Below, one piece after another: positions 11,423 to 22,480 of a stretch of 64,000 bases of DNA. The notes beneath the pieces were generated by a model, which did no database searches, had not been told where the DNA came from, and saw only the letters and a list, made by a program, of their open reading frames with translations. The translations under genes and the position numbers were made by a program. How positions within the stretch are numbered: the first letter of the stretch is position 1; the number at the start of each line of letters is the position of its first letter. Source of the stretch: Okapia johnstoni (taxonomy: Eukaryota > Chordata > Mammalia > Artiodactyla > Giraffidae); the NCBI GenBank assembly GCA_024291935.2, contig CM044320.1:36486001-36550000 (forward strand), in the 5' to 3' direction.

Positions 11423-11505
11423 ACCATAGATCTAATCTCTTTTTCTATGAGTTTGTTTGGTCAATTGGTTGGTTGGTTTTTTTTAACGTATAGTTGGCCT
11501 ACAAC

Positions 11506-11763
11506 ATGATGCTAGTTTGGCCACCTGATGCAATGAACTGACTCATTTGAAAAGACCTTGATGCTGGGAAAGATTGAAGGCAGGAGGAGAAGGGGAAAAC
11601 AGAGGATGAGATGGTTGGATGGCATCACTGATTCAATGGACGTGAATTTGAGTAAGCTCAAAGTTGGTTGACGGACAGGGAAGCCTGGCATGCTTCAGTC
11701 CATGGGGTCACAAATAGTTGGACACGACTGAGCAATGGAACTAATTAGCTAATGATGTTAGTT
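11506..11763 (+). mobile_element. BovB 3' end, 234 bp, with TSD
   Basis: The body is 11518-11751, starting at tggccacctgatgcaatg. ATGATGCTAGTT (11506-11517) and ATGATGTTAGTT (11752-11763) are the target duplication with one difference. Only the last coding part and the 3' end are present. Confidence 0.95.
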
Positions 11764-12381
11764 CACAGTGTACAACATAGCGATGTGATATTTCTATTCA
11801 TTACAGAATGATCACCACAATAAAAGTCTAGTTACCATCTGCTGCTATACAAAGGTATTGCATTATTACTTACTATATTCCACATGCTATATATTTCTTC
11901 ACTGTGACCCATTTATTTGGTAACCAAAAGTTTATACCTCTTAATCTCCCTCACCTATTTCACTCAAACTCCCCTCTGACAATTACCTATTTATTCTTTG
12001 TATCTATGATTCTTTTTCTGTTTTGTTATATTTGTTCACTTGTTTTGTTTCTGCATATAGGTGAAATAGCACTATGCTTGTCTTTCTCTGTCAGACTTAT
12101 TTCACTAACAAAATACACTCTAGTTCAATCCATGCTCTACTAAATGGCAAGATCTCATTCCTTTTTGTGGCCGAGTAATATTCCATTGCATATATCTTGG
12201 CTATTGAAAATAATGCTGCAATGAGTATAGGGGAGCATATACTTCAAATTAGTGTTCCTGTTTTCTTCAGGAAAATACTCAGAAGTAGAATGGCTGTATT
12301 CTATAGTTCTATTAATTTTTTGAGAACCTCCACACTGTTTTCCGCAGTGACACCAATATACACTCCCACTAACAGTTTGTG

Positions 12382-12603
12382 TGTGTGTGCGCGCTAAGTC
12401 ACTTCAGTCATGTCCAAATCTTTTTGACCCCATGAACTGTAGCCCGCCAGACTTCTCTGCCCATGGGTTTCTCCAGACAAGAATACTGGAGTGGGTTTCT
12501 GTGCCCTCCTCCAGGAGATCTTCCAGACCCAGTGTTTGAACCCAGGTCTCTTGTATCTAATCTGTAATGGCAGGTGGGTTCTTTACCACTAGCGCCACCT
12601 GGG
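12382..12603 (-). mobile_element. Bov-tA SINE in antisense L1
   Basis: The left side starts with a (GT)n/GCGC tail, then an antisense tail and body, ending in the head 'ctagcgccacctggga'. The flanks AACAGTTTGTG and AACAGTGTTTGTG form a worn duplication. L1 continues on both sides. Confidence 0.93.
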
Positions 12604-13504
12604 AACAGTGTTTGTGGGTTCACTTTTCTCTACATCCTCGCCTATACTTATTTTTAGTTTTTTTGATAATAGACATTCTGATAGATGTGAGGTGTTATTT
12701 CAGTATAGTTTTGATTTGCACTTCTCTGATGTTTAGTGATACTGAACATCTTTTCATGTGCCTATTGTTCATCAGTATGTCTTCTTTGGAGAAATAACTA
12801 TTCAGGCCTTCTGTCTATTTTCTAACTGGTTTGTTTGCTTTTTGAAGTTTAGTTGCATGAGGTTTATTTTGTGTATTTTGTGTATTCATCTCTTCTCAGA
12901 TATATCATTTGAAAAATATCATCTCCCATTAAGTAGGCAGTGTTTTGGCTTTGTTGATAGTTTCCTTCATGTGCAAAATTTTTTTGGCTTGATGTATTCC
13001 AATTTGTTTATCTTTTTATTTTGCTCCCTTGTCAAAGGAACATCCAAAAAAATATTGCTATGACCAATGTCAAGTATCATACTGCCTACATTTGCTTGTA
13101 GGATTCTTATGTTTCCAAGTCTTACATCTAAGTATTTAATAAGCTTTGAGCTTATGTTTTTGTATGGTGTGAGAAAGCAGTTGAGTTTGATTCTTTTCCA
13201 TGTAGTTGTCCCATATTCCCAACTCCATTGCCTGAAGAGACTGTCTTTTCCACATTGTATACTCTTGCTTCCTATGTTGTAGGTTGCTCATATAAGTGTG
13301 GGTTCATTTCTGTGCTCTCTCTTCTGTTCCATAAATCTAGTGTCTGTTTTGTGCCAGTACCACATTGTTTTGATTACTGTATCTTTGTAGTAGAATTTGA
13401 AATTAGGAAACACAGTATCTCCAGCTTTATTCTTCTTTTTCAAGATTATTTGGCTATTGGTTTCTTTCATAATTCCATGCGAATTTTAGAATTACTTGTT
13501 CTAG

Positions 13505-13883
13505 TTCTGTGGTACTGCTCATGGGGTTCTCATGAACATGGACAGCAAGGAGATCCAACCAGTCCACCCTAAAGGAAATCAGTCCTGAATATTCATTGGA
13601 AGGACTGATGCTGAAGCTGAAACTCCACTACTTTGGCCACCTGATGTGAAGAACTGACTCATTGGAAAAGTCCCTGATGTTGGGAAAGATTGAAGGTGGG
13701 AGAAGAAGGGGATGACAGAGGATGAGATGGTTGAATGGCATCACTGCCTCAATGGACATGAGTTTGAGTAAACTCCAGCAGTTGGTGATGGACAGGGAAG
13801 CCTGGCATGCTGCAGTCCATGGGGTTGCAAAGAGTCTGACACGACTGAGGGACTGAATTGAAACTGAACTGACTTCTGTGGTA
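13505..13883 (+). mobile_element. BovB 3' fragment with a 5' filler and exact TSD
   Basis: TTCTGTGGTA is repeated at 13505-13514 and 13874-13883. Clear BovB starts near 13543 (cagcaaggagatccaacc) and ends in a TGAAC-type tail. The 28 bases between the left duplication and BovB (13515-13542) are not BovB. They resemble an antisense stretch of a Bov-tA/Bov-A body ('catggggttctca'). Confidence 0.95.
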
Positions 13884-14188
13884 AATGCCATTGGCATCTT
13901 GATAGGGATAGCATCGAATCTTTAGATATAAGTAAATGACAAGAGCGGGCATCCTGGGCTGATCTTATGCTTTTGTCATTGACTATGATATTGGCTGTAT
14001 GTTTGTCATATATGTTCTTTATTATGTTTATGTGTATTCCTCAATACCCACTTGGTAGAGTTTTTATCATAAATGGATGTTGAATTTATTCAAAAGCTTT
14101 TTCTGCATCTATCAAGATGATTATATGATTTTAATTCTTCAATGTGTTAATGTGTTGTATCATATTTTTATGTTTATGAATTTTCTAA

Positions 14189-14543
14189 AATTTTTGATTG
14201 GACGATAATTGTTTATGATATTGTTTTGGTTTCTGCTGTACAACAATGTGAATTACCGATAAGTATGTATATATGTCAATGCATATATATATATCCCATC
14301 CCTTTTGAGCCTCCCTCCCACACCTTATCCTACCCCTCTAGGTCTTCACAGAGCACCAGGCTGCCAGGCTACGCTCCCTGTGTTATACAGCAGCTTCCCA
14401 CTAGCTATTTATTTTACACACGGTAGTGTATATATGTCAGTGCTACTCGCTCAATTCATCCCACCCTCTCCTTCCCCTGCTGTGTACAAATTTGTTCTCT
14501 ATCATATTGACCCATTTGTGGACACTGAACCCTCTTTGCATCT
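14189..14543 (-). mobile_element. Ruminant L1 3' UTR, antisense, inside older L1
   Basis: It carries the ruminant L1 3' landmarks in antisense: ggtttctgctgtacaacaat, 'cagagcaccaggct', 'gcagcttcccactagctat' and 'ccctctccttcccctgctg'. Older L1 ORF2 sequence lies on both sides (left to about 14188, right from about 14544 with 'ccacttgatcatgg'). The T-rich left edge would be the poly(A) tail. Confidence 0.85.
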
Positions 14544-14865
14544 ATGAGACAAATACCACTTGATCATGGTCTGTGACCCTCTTCATGTATTATTGAACTG
14601 AGTTTGCTAACATGTGGCAGGGAATTTTTGCATCTGTGTTTTTTGGTGATACTGGCCCATCTGTTTCTTTTTCTGTTGTATCTTTCTGTGGTTTAAATAT
14701 CAGGATGATATTGGCGTCATACAATGGATTTGGAAGCTTTCCTTTCTCTCCAGTTTTTTTGGAATAATTTGAGAAAAATAAGCACTAATTAATCTTTAAA
14801 TTTTGGTAGAATTCTCCTATGAGGCTATCTGGTCCTGTACTTTTTTTGTTGGGAGTATTCCTTTA

Positions 14866-14922
14866 AATATATATATATATATATTATATATATATATATT
14901 ATATTATATTATATAAAATTTC
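14866..14922. repeat. (TA)n microsatellite
   Basis: An impure TA repeat of about 57 bp with ATT interruptions, at the point where the L1 block jumps from ORF2 to 5' UTR sequence. Confidence 0.95.
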
Positions 14923-15530
14923 ACTGCTAGTAACTAGTCTGATCAGTTTTTCTATTTCTTCCTCATTTGGGAGAAATTCTTCCTGAATTGGGAAATTGCA
15001 CATTTGTCTTACTAGATAAATTGTTTATCTCTACTTTGTTTAGTTCCACTTCTAGGATATTGTCTTGTTCTTTCATTTAGAACATATTTTTCTATCACCT
15101 CATTTTGCCTAATTCTCTGTGTTTATTTTTATGTATTTTGTAGGTTGGTTACATTTTCTGATCTTGGAGAAGTGATTTTTTGTAGGAGACATCATGCTCC
15201 CCTCTGTTCATCAGAGCTACATGATCTAGGGGTGTCCACTGTATGAGCTGTTTAGGCCATTCTTTTGTGGTGAGGACAAATGCTGTGAGCACACTGGTAG
15301 GCAGGGCATGTCCCCAGCTCAACTGACTGTCAGGCCCTGCCTTTTTGGAGGCTGCCATCTGCTTGTGGGCAGTGCCAGGTTCTGGTGTGCGCTACTTTGG
15401 GCCTAGGTGACTCCAGGGCTGCTGCCTGCCTACTGGTATGGGAACTAAGTCCCCATGTGATTGAACTGCTTGACCTGGGGGGCTCCCAGGACTGGTGCTG
15501 ACCAGTCTGGTCTTTGGGGCCTGGGCTGCA

Positions 15531-15846
15531 AGATCAAACCAGTCAATCCTAAGGGAAATCAACCCTGAATATTCATTGGAAGAACTGTTGCTGAAGCTGA
15601 AGCTCCAATACTTTGGCCACCTGATTCAAAGAGCTGACTCATTGGAAAAGACCCTGATGCTAGGAAAGACTGAAGTCAAAAAGAGACGGGAACATCAGAG
15701 GAAGAGATGATTGGATGGCATCACTGACTCAATGGACATGAATTTGAGCAAACTCCAGGAGACAGTAGAGGATAGAGGAGCCTGGAATGCTGCAGTCCAT
15801 AGGGTCACAAAGAGTCAAACACGACTTAGTGACTGAACAACAACTA
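15531..15846 (+). mobile_element. BovB 3' fragment, AAC-type tail
   Basis: It starts at 'agatcaaaccagtcaatcc' and ends in 'gactgaacaacaac', the older tail type. It interrupts the antisense L1 5' UTR. The 71-aa frame at 15495-15710 is relic coding sequence. No clean target duplication seen. Confidence 0.92.
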
Positions 15847-16495
15847 ATATTCTAGACAGACAACTCCAAAATGGTACTTGCCAGCACCAGTGTCCTCATG
15901 ACACAAGGAGTTTCCCCAAATAGCATCTATGTACCCCAGAGGAGTCCCAGAGACCTCCTGCTTCTTTTTGAGTCCCTCTAAGATCAGTATGTGAGTCTGA
16001 CCCAAGATCCTTTCAAATTATTGCTTGTGCACAGGGTCTCAGACAGTGTGAGAATTTGCTCATGACATTTAGGAGTGGAGCCTCTGTTTTCTACACCCGT
16101 CTGATCTCCTGCACACAAGGTTCACTGGCCTTTGAAGCCAGATGTTCTGGGAGCTCCTTTTCCCAGTGCAAGACTCCCTGGTGGGGAGCCTGATGTTGTC
16201 TAGAACTCCTCACTCCTTAGGAAGAACCTCTGCAGTTGTGATTATCTTCCTGTTTGTAGGTAACCTACCCAGTTATATGAGTCTTGACTGTATTGCCTCT
16301 CCACCTCTCTCCCCATCTTGTTGTGGTTCCTCCTTTATATCTTTATTATGGAAAATTTTTGTTCTGTGAGTCCTCAGATCATTCTCACTAAAGATTGCTC
16401 TGTAGATGATTATAACTTTAGAGTACCCATACGAGAAGGTGAGCTCAGAGTCTTCTTACTCCACCATCTTAGTCATTCTAATATTTGGTTGTTCT

Positions 16496-16604
16496 AGGAT
16501 TTATATCCCAGGGACAGCGGAGCCTGGTGGGCTGCCATCTATGGGGTCGCACAGAGTCGGACACGACTGAAGCAACTTAGCAGCAGTAGCAGCAGGATTT
16601 ATAT
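16496..16604 (+). mobile_element. Bov-A fragment, 87 bp, with exact 11-bp TSD
   Basis: Only the 3' part of a Bov-A unit is present (16507-16593: 'cccagggacagcggagcc' to a CAG-rich tail). AGGATTTATAT lies at 16496-16506 and 16594-16604, so this is a genuine, very short insertion and not a remnant of a longer one. Confidence 0.95.
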
Positions 16605-18170
16605 TACACATCATTGGTTTCCCACAGTTCACTTTCAAATAATAGTATGATACTTCTTATACTGAGTAAGAATCTTACTGTCATATTCATTCATTTCTTC
16701 CTCTTGTCCTTCATACCACTATTCTCACTCATTTCGCTTCAATATATTTTATAAGGCATACATGCCTTTTAAGTATTTTTTCTTCAGATTATTAAATTTT
16801 TAAAGGGTAAAAATAAGAAAAATATTTTTAATGTTTATCCATATTTTCTATTTATTTCTTTGTGTAGATTAAAAATTCTATCTTGTATCAGATTTCTTCA
16901 GCCTGAAGAACATCTTTAACTTTTCTTGTTGTGCAGGTCTGCTAGCAATCCTCTCAGCCTTTGTTTTTCTGGACAAAAAAAAATCTTATGCTCATTTTTT
17001 TTTCACCCTCATATTTGAAAGGTATTTTCACTGAATACAGAATTCTGACTTAACCAACTCTTTTTTTCAGTTCTTTAAAGATGTGACTCTGTTGTGTTCT
17101 ACTTGCCTGATTTCTGAAAAGAAATTTCTTTTTCTTCCTATCTTTGTGCTTCTGTAGAAAAAGTTTCTTTATCCTTGTTATCACCAAGATTTTCACTTTG
17201 TTTTTTGGTTTCAACAGTTTGACTATGATGAGCCTAGGTGGATTTTGCCTGGTTTTTATACTGCTTGGGCTCTCTGAGCTTCTTGCATCTGTGTTTTACT
17301 GTCTTTTATTAACTTTGAAAGTTATCTCTTCAAGTAATTCTTCAGTCCTATTTTCTATCTCTTGTTCTGGAATCCAGGCACACATGTGTTTAGATCATTT
17401 GCTATTGTTCTACTTCTCTCAGATATGTTCCTTTTTTTCCCACTCCTTTTTCTCTTTGTGATCAATTTTGGATAATTTATATTGAGCTATCTTCAAGTAC
17501 ACTAATCCTTTCTTTTGTCTATACTTATTTCACTTTCTAGAATTTCTATTTGATTCTTTTTCTTCTTTTCATCACTCTGCTAAAATTTTCCATTTGTAAA
17601 TGCCTATTTCCCACCTTTTCCACTAAAGCCTTTAACAAATTAATCATAGTTATTTTAAAGGTTCTGATTTGATAATTCCAGCAGCTAAGTCATATTTGAA
17701 TCTAAATCTGATTCTCTTAACTGTTTTATCACTTGATAAGTACCTTTTTTTCCTTTTTGGTGTGTCATAATTTTCACTGAATAGCATATATTGCTTATAA
17801 CCTGGAAATGGGCACACTGGTTTCTCTGTCAGGCTTTAGTGGTTGTTAGTAGGTAAGCTGGATGTCATTGCTATGATGTTGTTACTACAGTTACATTAAG
17901 TTCACTACAGTCTTCAAATGCAGCCAGTGAAGGACTGCCCCTACTTTGTATTTAGATTGAAGCCTGGATTGCCTGAGGGTTTTTTCTCCCAGTGTTCCTG
18001 TTCTGCTCACAGATGTCAACAAGCCCTGCTTGTAAGCCTGCATGAAGGATGGTTTGTTTGCATATCTTGTTCTTCCCCAAGCAGCAGACTGTAATTGCTT
18101 GTTAGATGGTGGAGCCATGTGGTGAGGATAAGTTGGTTATTGCTTAGTTATCACTAACTTCAAAGTCAGG
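16605..18170 (-). mobile_element. Ancient L1 (HAL1/L1M-like), antisense
   Basis: T-rich sequence with landmarks of old antisense L1 5' halves: aatacagaattctgac, 'cagtttgactatgatgagc', 'tgggctctctgagcttctt', 'gcctttaacaaattaatcat' and 'tgataattccagcagctaag'. Diverged beyond any readable frame. The 105-aa frame at 17144-17461 is part of this repeat. The right boundary is uncertain. Confidence 0.6.
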
Positions 18171-18173
18171 AAA

Positions 18174-18383
18174 TGTGAAAGTGTTAGTCGCTCAGTTGTG
18201 TCCAGCTCTTTGCAACCCCATGGACTGTAGTCTACCCGGCTCCTCTGTCCGTGGGATTCTCCAGGCAAGAATACTGGAGTGGACAGCCATTCCCTCCTAC
18301 AGAGGATCTTCCCAACCCAGGGATGGAACCCACATCTCCTGCAATGCAGGCAGATTCTTTACTATCTGAGCCAACAGAAAAGC
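18174..18383 (-). mobile_element. Bov-tA SINE
   Basis: Antisense copy: the tail (tgtgaaagtgttagtcgctc) is on the left, body in the middle, and the head (ttctttactatctgagcc) on the right. Near full length. Confidence 0.94.
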
Positions 18384-18867
18384 CTTTGTTCAACTGATTT
18401 TATGAGGTGGGACTTTCTTCATGTAGCAGACTCCCTCTTCCCCCAACAACACCCCATGCTCTCTCACTCCCAATAAACACCTGCTTTGTATCATTGCAGA
18501 GACCCTGGCTTCAACTAGCTATCCCATCATTCTCTCAACCTGGTAAAGCTCTTGCCTCTAGCCCCATTCCTGCTACAGCAGAAATTGAGATCTGTGAAAC
18601 ATCAAGATGAAACATTTAGCTGCATCCCTGGTGGAAGAGCTCTGAGCATCAGAGAGCAGGTGCTCTTGGTTTTTTAGGGAAAGAGAGCTCTACCTTTCCC
18701 TACTGACTCTCCCTGCTCTTGGTGTGTGACAGGAATTATTATAGCACATGTATGTCTCTCAAAAATGTTTTGAAGAAGTAGTAAAATGCATTTAGAACAT
18801 GGGATTTTCTGAAGCCTTTACAGCCATTTCTTTTTTCTTAACATAACCCAACTGTGAGTTTTAACTT
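18384..18867. other. Unique sequence, no gene seen
   Basis: Holds overlapping short frames (18279-18476, 18407-18610) with no motif. No repeat recognised. Confidence 0.55.
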
Positions 18868-19112
18868 ATCAGCATAGGCAGGCTTCCCAGGTGGCACTAG
18901 TGATAAAGAATCTGCCTGCCAATGCAGGAGGAGCCAGAAATGCAGGTTGATCCCTGGGTAGGGAAGCTCCCATGAAATAGAAAATGGCAATCCACTCCAG
19001 TATTCTTGCCTGGAAAATCCCATGGACGGAGGAGCCTGGCGGACTACAATCTGTGGGGTCACAAAGAACTGAACACGACTGAGCATGTGCACACTGATCT
19101 ATCAGCACAGGC
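18868..19112 (+). mobile_element. Bov-tA SINE with TSD
   Basis: The body is 18881-19099. TATCAGCATAGGC (18868-18880) and TATCAGCACAGGC (19100-19112) are the target duplication with one difference. A short insertion near 18929-18945 (gaggagccagaaatg) sits where box B would be, so its internal promoter is damaged. Confidence 0.95.
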
Positions 19113-19204
19113 TACCTCTAAAACATCTCAAGTCGCTAGACAAATAAAACCTTTAATAAATGTGGAAATTCTGTGTATACCATTTGTACTTTAACACTTT
19201 AAGT

Positions 19205-19450
19205 TTCTTTTATTTTGTATTGTTTCTTATGGTTATGGAAGTGACATGATCTGATTTGCTCTTCTGAAAAGTTCGATCTGTTTGCTGTGTGAACCAGGGA
19301 ACCAACTTAGGAGGCCATTACACTGTCCAGGGAGAGTTGAAAGGCATGGAAGCCAAGGTGGCAACAATAACAATGAAGAGCCATGGGCAGCTTGAAGTAT
19401 ATTTTGGATATAGAGTCAACAGGACCTGCTAATGGAATTGAAAAAAAAAA
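19205..19450 (+). mobile_element. Ancient L2-like LINE remnant
   Basis: It matches by memory a common L2-type 3' motif series: 'gtgacatgatctgatttgc', 'ggaggccattacactgtcc', 'ggatatagagtcaacagg' and 'cctgctaatgga'. No frame remains. Family assignment is tentative. Confidence 0.45.
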
Positions 19451-20045
19451 AAGAAGAAGAAAAGGATTTCTGAGTTTCTAGCTTAAGGAAATGGGTGGAT
19501 GGGGAAGCTCTTTACTGAAATAGACTAAAGAGGGGACTTTGTGAAGGGCATGGTTTAGAGGAGGCAGGAGGATGTAGTCAAAGAAAGTGTGAGATCTCTG
19601 AGCTCTGGATATACTATCCCCTAGATAGTTAAGATGCATACCTAAGGAAAATTTTCGAATGACCTGATTCTTGCATTCTCCCATACGAAGCAAAGCACTG
19701 AAATCATTAACTTAAGATGTTTGCTCTTCCTGATTAGCAGTTATCTTTTGATGTTCAACTACATGTGTTTTTTTACCAGTGGAGGAAAAAAAATTCTTAT
19801 ATATGTTGGCTTCTCCCTTACCTCTTCAGAGCAGTTCCTCAAAGCTGACTAAGAAGCTGTCTCCCAAGTTATAGTTCTCAGTAACATCCCTGAATAAAAA
19901 CCCAACTTGCAACTTTTAGGTGGTGTGTTTTTCTTTCAGTGGACAGTTGGATGTTTGCAAGAAAGATAACTCTAGAGAAGATACTAAAGAAGCTGGTGCA
20001 TGAAGGAACAATTGATGCTTAAGTTTTTTCCACAGGGAGAGGAAG
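19451..20045. other. Unique sequence, no gene seen
   Basis: Begins with an A/G-rich run, otherwise ordinary. The minus frame at 19478-19693 is unsupported. Confidence 0.55.
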
Positions 20046-20530
20046 CTAACAGTATTATTCATCTGCTATGTTCCAGGAAGTGGGCTAGCACTTTACATCT
20101 GTTATCTCATTCAACCATCACAATAGCCCTTTAGAGGAGAGTTGCCAGACAAAATACAGGACACCCTGTTAAATTTTAGTTTCAGATAACAAAAAAAATT
20201 TATTATGTCTTGTGCAATAATTTTAGTATCAGTATGACCCATGCAATATTTGGGACATACCTATATTTTTAAAATAGTCAATGTTTATCCAAAATTCAAA
20301 TTTAACCAGGTCTTATATTTTTGGATGTTAAATCTGGCAACTCTACTTTGAGGCAGGTTACATGATTGCCATTTTACCTGAAGAAAACTGAAGATCTGAG
20401 AGATCAAATAACATTGTCCACATTCACAATGTTATTAGTAAGTGATAAAGTCAGAATTGAAATAAGCCTGTCTGACACCAGAGGCCGTGCTTTTTCCATT
20501 TGCTCTGCCACAAGAGAGTAGAGTTTGAGT
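20046..20530 (+). mobile_element. MIR SINE, split by a palindromic MITE
   Basis: The left part (20046-20137) has 'catctgttatctcattcaac' and 'caatagcccttta'. The right part (20345-20530) has 'ttgccattttacctgaag', 'agtaagtgataaagtcagaa' and 'ctgacaccagaggccgtgct'. Rejoining across 20138-20344 restores MIR order. Confidence 0.85.
20138..20344. mobile_element. Palindromic non-autonomous DNA transposon (MER-type MITE)
   Basis: The ends are inverted copies of AGAGTTGCCAGA. The inversion extends inward over most of the 207 bp, including 'gtatgacccatgcaatattt' against its complement beside 'gggacatacc'. The flanks ctttagagg and ctttgagg fit an 8-bp hAT-type duplication with one indel. It encodes nothing. 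MER53-like by structure, but the name is not confirmed. Confidence 0.75.
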
Positions 20531-20849
20531 CCCTGGCAAGGGCAGAGCCCAGGGAGTCAGGATTTTCCCATTGTTACATGGTCTCCCATTAACTTGGAGA
20601 GCAAGCCTGACTGGGCAGGCCCACAGCCCTGCTCAAGTGGGCCAGACAGATGTTTACCAAGTTGACATGTGTGAGTGAGGAGGACAAAATTTCCCTTTCA
20701 TGAAAAAGAAGCTATCATCTTTTAATATAGAAATGTACTCACTATTGAAATTATTTGGAGGAATGATGCTTGTACTTTTGGAATAGGATATGGGTTAGAT
20801 AAGCTTAATAAAACTTCTGAGAAGTGATATAGGCTAGGACTTAAGAACC
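20531..20849. other. Unique sequence, no gene seen
   Basis: No repeat or frame recognised. Confidence 0.5.
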
Positions 20850-21085
20850 CTAACTCTACTGCCTAAAGGATTGGAGTTTTGTTCTTGGCTCCACCATATA
20901 TTTGGTTTGGGGGAAGTTATTTAACCTTTTTTATTTTGTGTTCTCAAAAAAAAAAAAGGCAATGGTAACTGTAATTATAATAATACCTTCCCTACAGAGT
21001 CAACGCAAGGACTAAATGTGATAATACAAGTGTTAACTACACAGCACAAGGGTAGCAACAATAGAATGATTACTACTCCTGAGTG
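20850..21085 (+). mobile_element. MIR SINE remnant
   Basis: Shows 'ggctccaccatatatttgg', 'gaagttatttaacct', 'ataataccttccctacagag' and 'aaggactaaatgtgataata' in MIR order. An A-run of 12 interrupts it. Confidence 0.65.
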
Positions 21086-21580
21086 TGCTCTGTTTGTAAG
21101 TAATGGTGGATCCACATTTTATAAGCTGGGAATAAGATTAGGTGAGAATAGTTGTTGTTTAACTTCAAGAGCTGTTTGTGACAACCTCATATGAATTTGT
21201 ACTGGGAGTACTGGCACAAGACTGAAACAAATCCGCCAAAAATCTTAAATGACCAAACATAAGAAAAAATCCTTTCCTACTAAATATCATCTCTTTAGTT
21301 GCATTTAGATATATATGTCACTTAGTCTTAACGTAGAAAACTTAATACATTATGGAAACATGGGACTGAGGATATACAGCTCTGTCCTAAAATCATATAA
21401 AATTTAAGTTGATTTTGCCTTTTCATTGAATTACTCCACATTATACACTCCCAGTTCTGCACAAAATTCTAAATTCATGCCCACAGCTTTTCCATTTCCT
21501 GTTGGAAAACTTGGTGAATTCTACATGAACTCTTATCTATCTAGTATGTATAGCATATATTACACATATATATGTTACAT
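21086..21580. other. Unique sequence, no gene seen
   Basis: AT-rich. The frame starting at 21426 runs into the next SINE and is not a gene. Confidence 0.5.
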
Positions 21581-21822
21581 ATACTATATTATGGGGCTTC
21601 TCAGGTGGTTCATTGATAAAGAATCTGCCTGCCAATGCAGGAGACCCAGGAAGTGTGGGTTTAATCCCTGGATCAGGAAGATCCCCTTGAGGAGAAAATG
21701 GCAACCCAAACCAGTATTCTTGCCTGGAAAATCCTATGGACAGAGGAGCCTGGGGGTCTACAGTCCATGGAGTCACAAAGAGTCAGACATGACTGAGCTA
21801 CTGAGCATGCATACTATATTAT
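21581..21822 (+). mobile_element. Bov-tA SINE with exact 12-bp TSD
   Basis: The body is 21593-21810. ATACTATATTAT lies at 21581-21592 and 21811-21822. Head, body and tail are complete. Confidence 0.96.
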
Positions 21823-21828
21823 ATATCA

Positions 21829-21872
21829 TGTTATATATATATATATATATATGTAGATTGATAGATTGATAG
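21829..21872. repeat. (TA)n plus (GATT/GATA)n microsatellite
   Basis: About ten TA units are followed by three gattgata-like units, just downstream of the SINE. Confidence 0.9.
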
Positions 21873-22007
21873 TCACTTGATTTATTTCACTTTCTTTGAT
21901 AGTAACTGAAATACGCACCAAAGATAGTTTCTGACTCAGGGAATTCATCAACATTTCCTTTCTTCTCTTTTCCGCAGGAGCCCAGCCTGCAGGGTCTGTC
22001 ATGGTTA

Positions 22008-22480
22008 ATCATTTATTCATTTATTTAATACATAATTAACACCCACTGTATGCTAAGCACTATCTTAAGTGCTGGGAAGGGAGTTGTTGTGCTTAGTCGC
22101 TCAGTCGTGTCCAACTTTTATCAACACCGTGCACTGTAACCTGCCATGCTCCTCTGTCCATTGGGATTTTCCAGGCAAGAATACGAGAGTGGGTTTTCAT
22201 GCCCTCCTCCAGGGGATCTTCCCAACCCAGGGATCTAACGCACGTCTCCCACACTGCAGGCAGATTCTATACCATTTGAGCCACCAGGAAAGCCCAAGAA
22301 TACTGGAGTAGGTGGCCTATCCCTGCTCCAGGGGATCTTCCCAACCCAGGACTCAAACTGGGGCCTCCCGCATTGCGGGTGGATTCTTTACCAGCTGAGC
22401 TACCAGGGAAGCCCAGGAGCAGGGTGAGGGTGTTAGCAGACCATAAAACGAAACCTATCCTCATGGAACTTCACTAATGA
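22008..22480 (+). mobile_element. L2/MIR-type remnant, split by a SINE dimer
   Basis: The left part (22008-22085) has 'cccactgtatgctaagcac' and 'cttaagtgctgggaa'. The right part (22430-22480) has 'cctatcctcatggaactt'. The two fit together as an L2/MIR 5'-to-3' run once the intervening antisense SINE sequence is removed. Confidence 0.6.
22086..22415 (-). mobile_element. Bov-tA dimer (head-to-tail), antisense
   Basis: One complete antisense Bov-tA (22086-22296, tail 'cttagtcgctcagtcgtg' to head 'gagccaccaggaaagccc') is joined directly to a second unit (22297-22415). The second unit has the head and body only as far as 'aagaatactggagt'. The second unit ends exactly where the head of the first begins, so they form one compound element and not two independent insertions. 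Confidence 0.85.

Larger units (their letters stand above)
10333..16480 (-). mobile_element. Old L1 composite, antisense, from 3' UTR to 5' end
   Basis: L1 parts appear in correct antisense order. The 3' UTR lies at 10333-10554, 11104-11202, 11415-11517 and 11752-11900. ORF2 lies at about 11900-12381, 12604-13514, 13874-14188 and 14544-14865. The 5' UTR lies at 14923-15530 and 15847-16480, ending with 'ccaccatcttagtcattct', the antisense of an L1 start. The gaps are younger insertions listed separately. Summed L1 sequence is under 4 kb, so most of ORF1 and part of ORF2 are deleted, near the TA repeat at 14866-14922. It may be two L1 copies of one orientation rather than one. Confidence 0.75.

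Noticed and set aside
16130..16369. 75-aa frame at 16142-16369 with a signal-peptide-like start
   Set aside because: It lies in the antisense L1 5' UTR (right end 'ccaccatcttag'), and the hydrophobic start is L1-derived.
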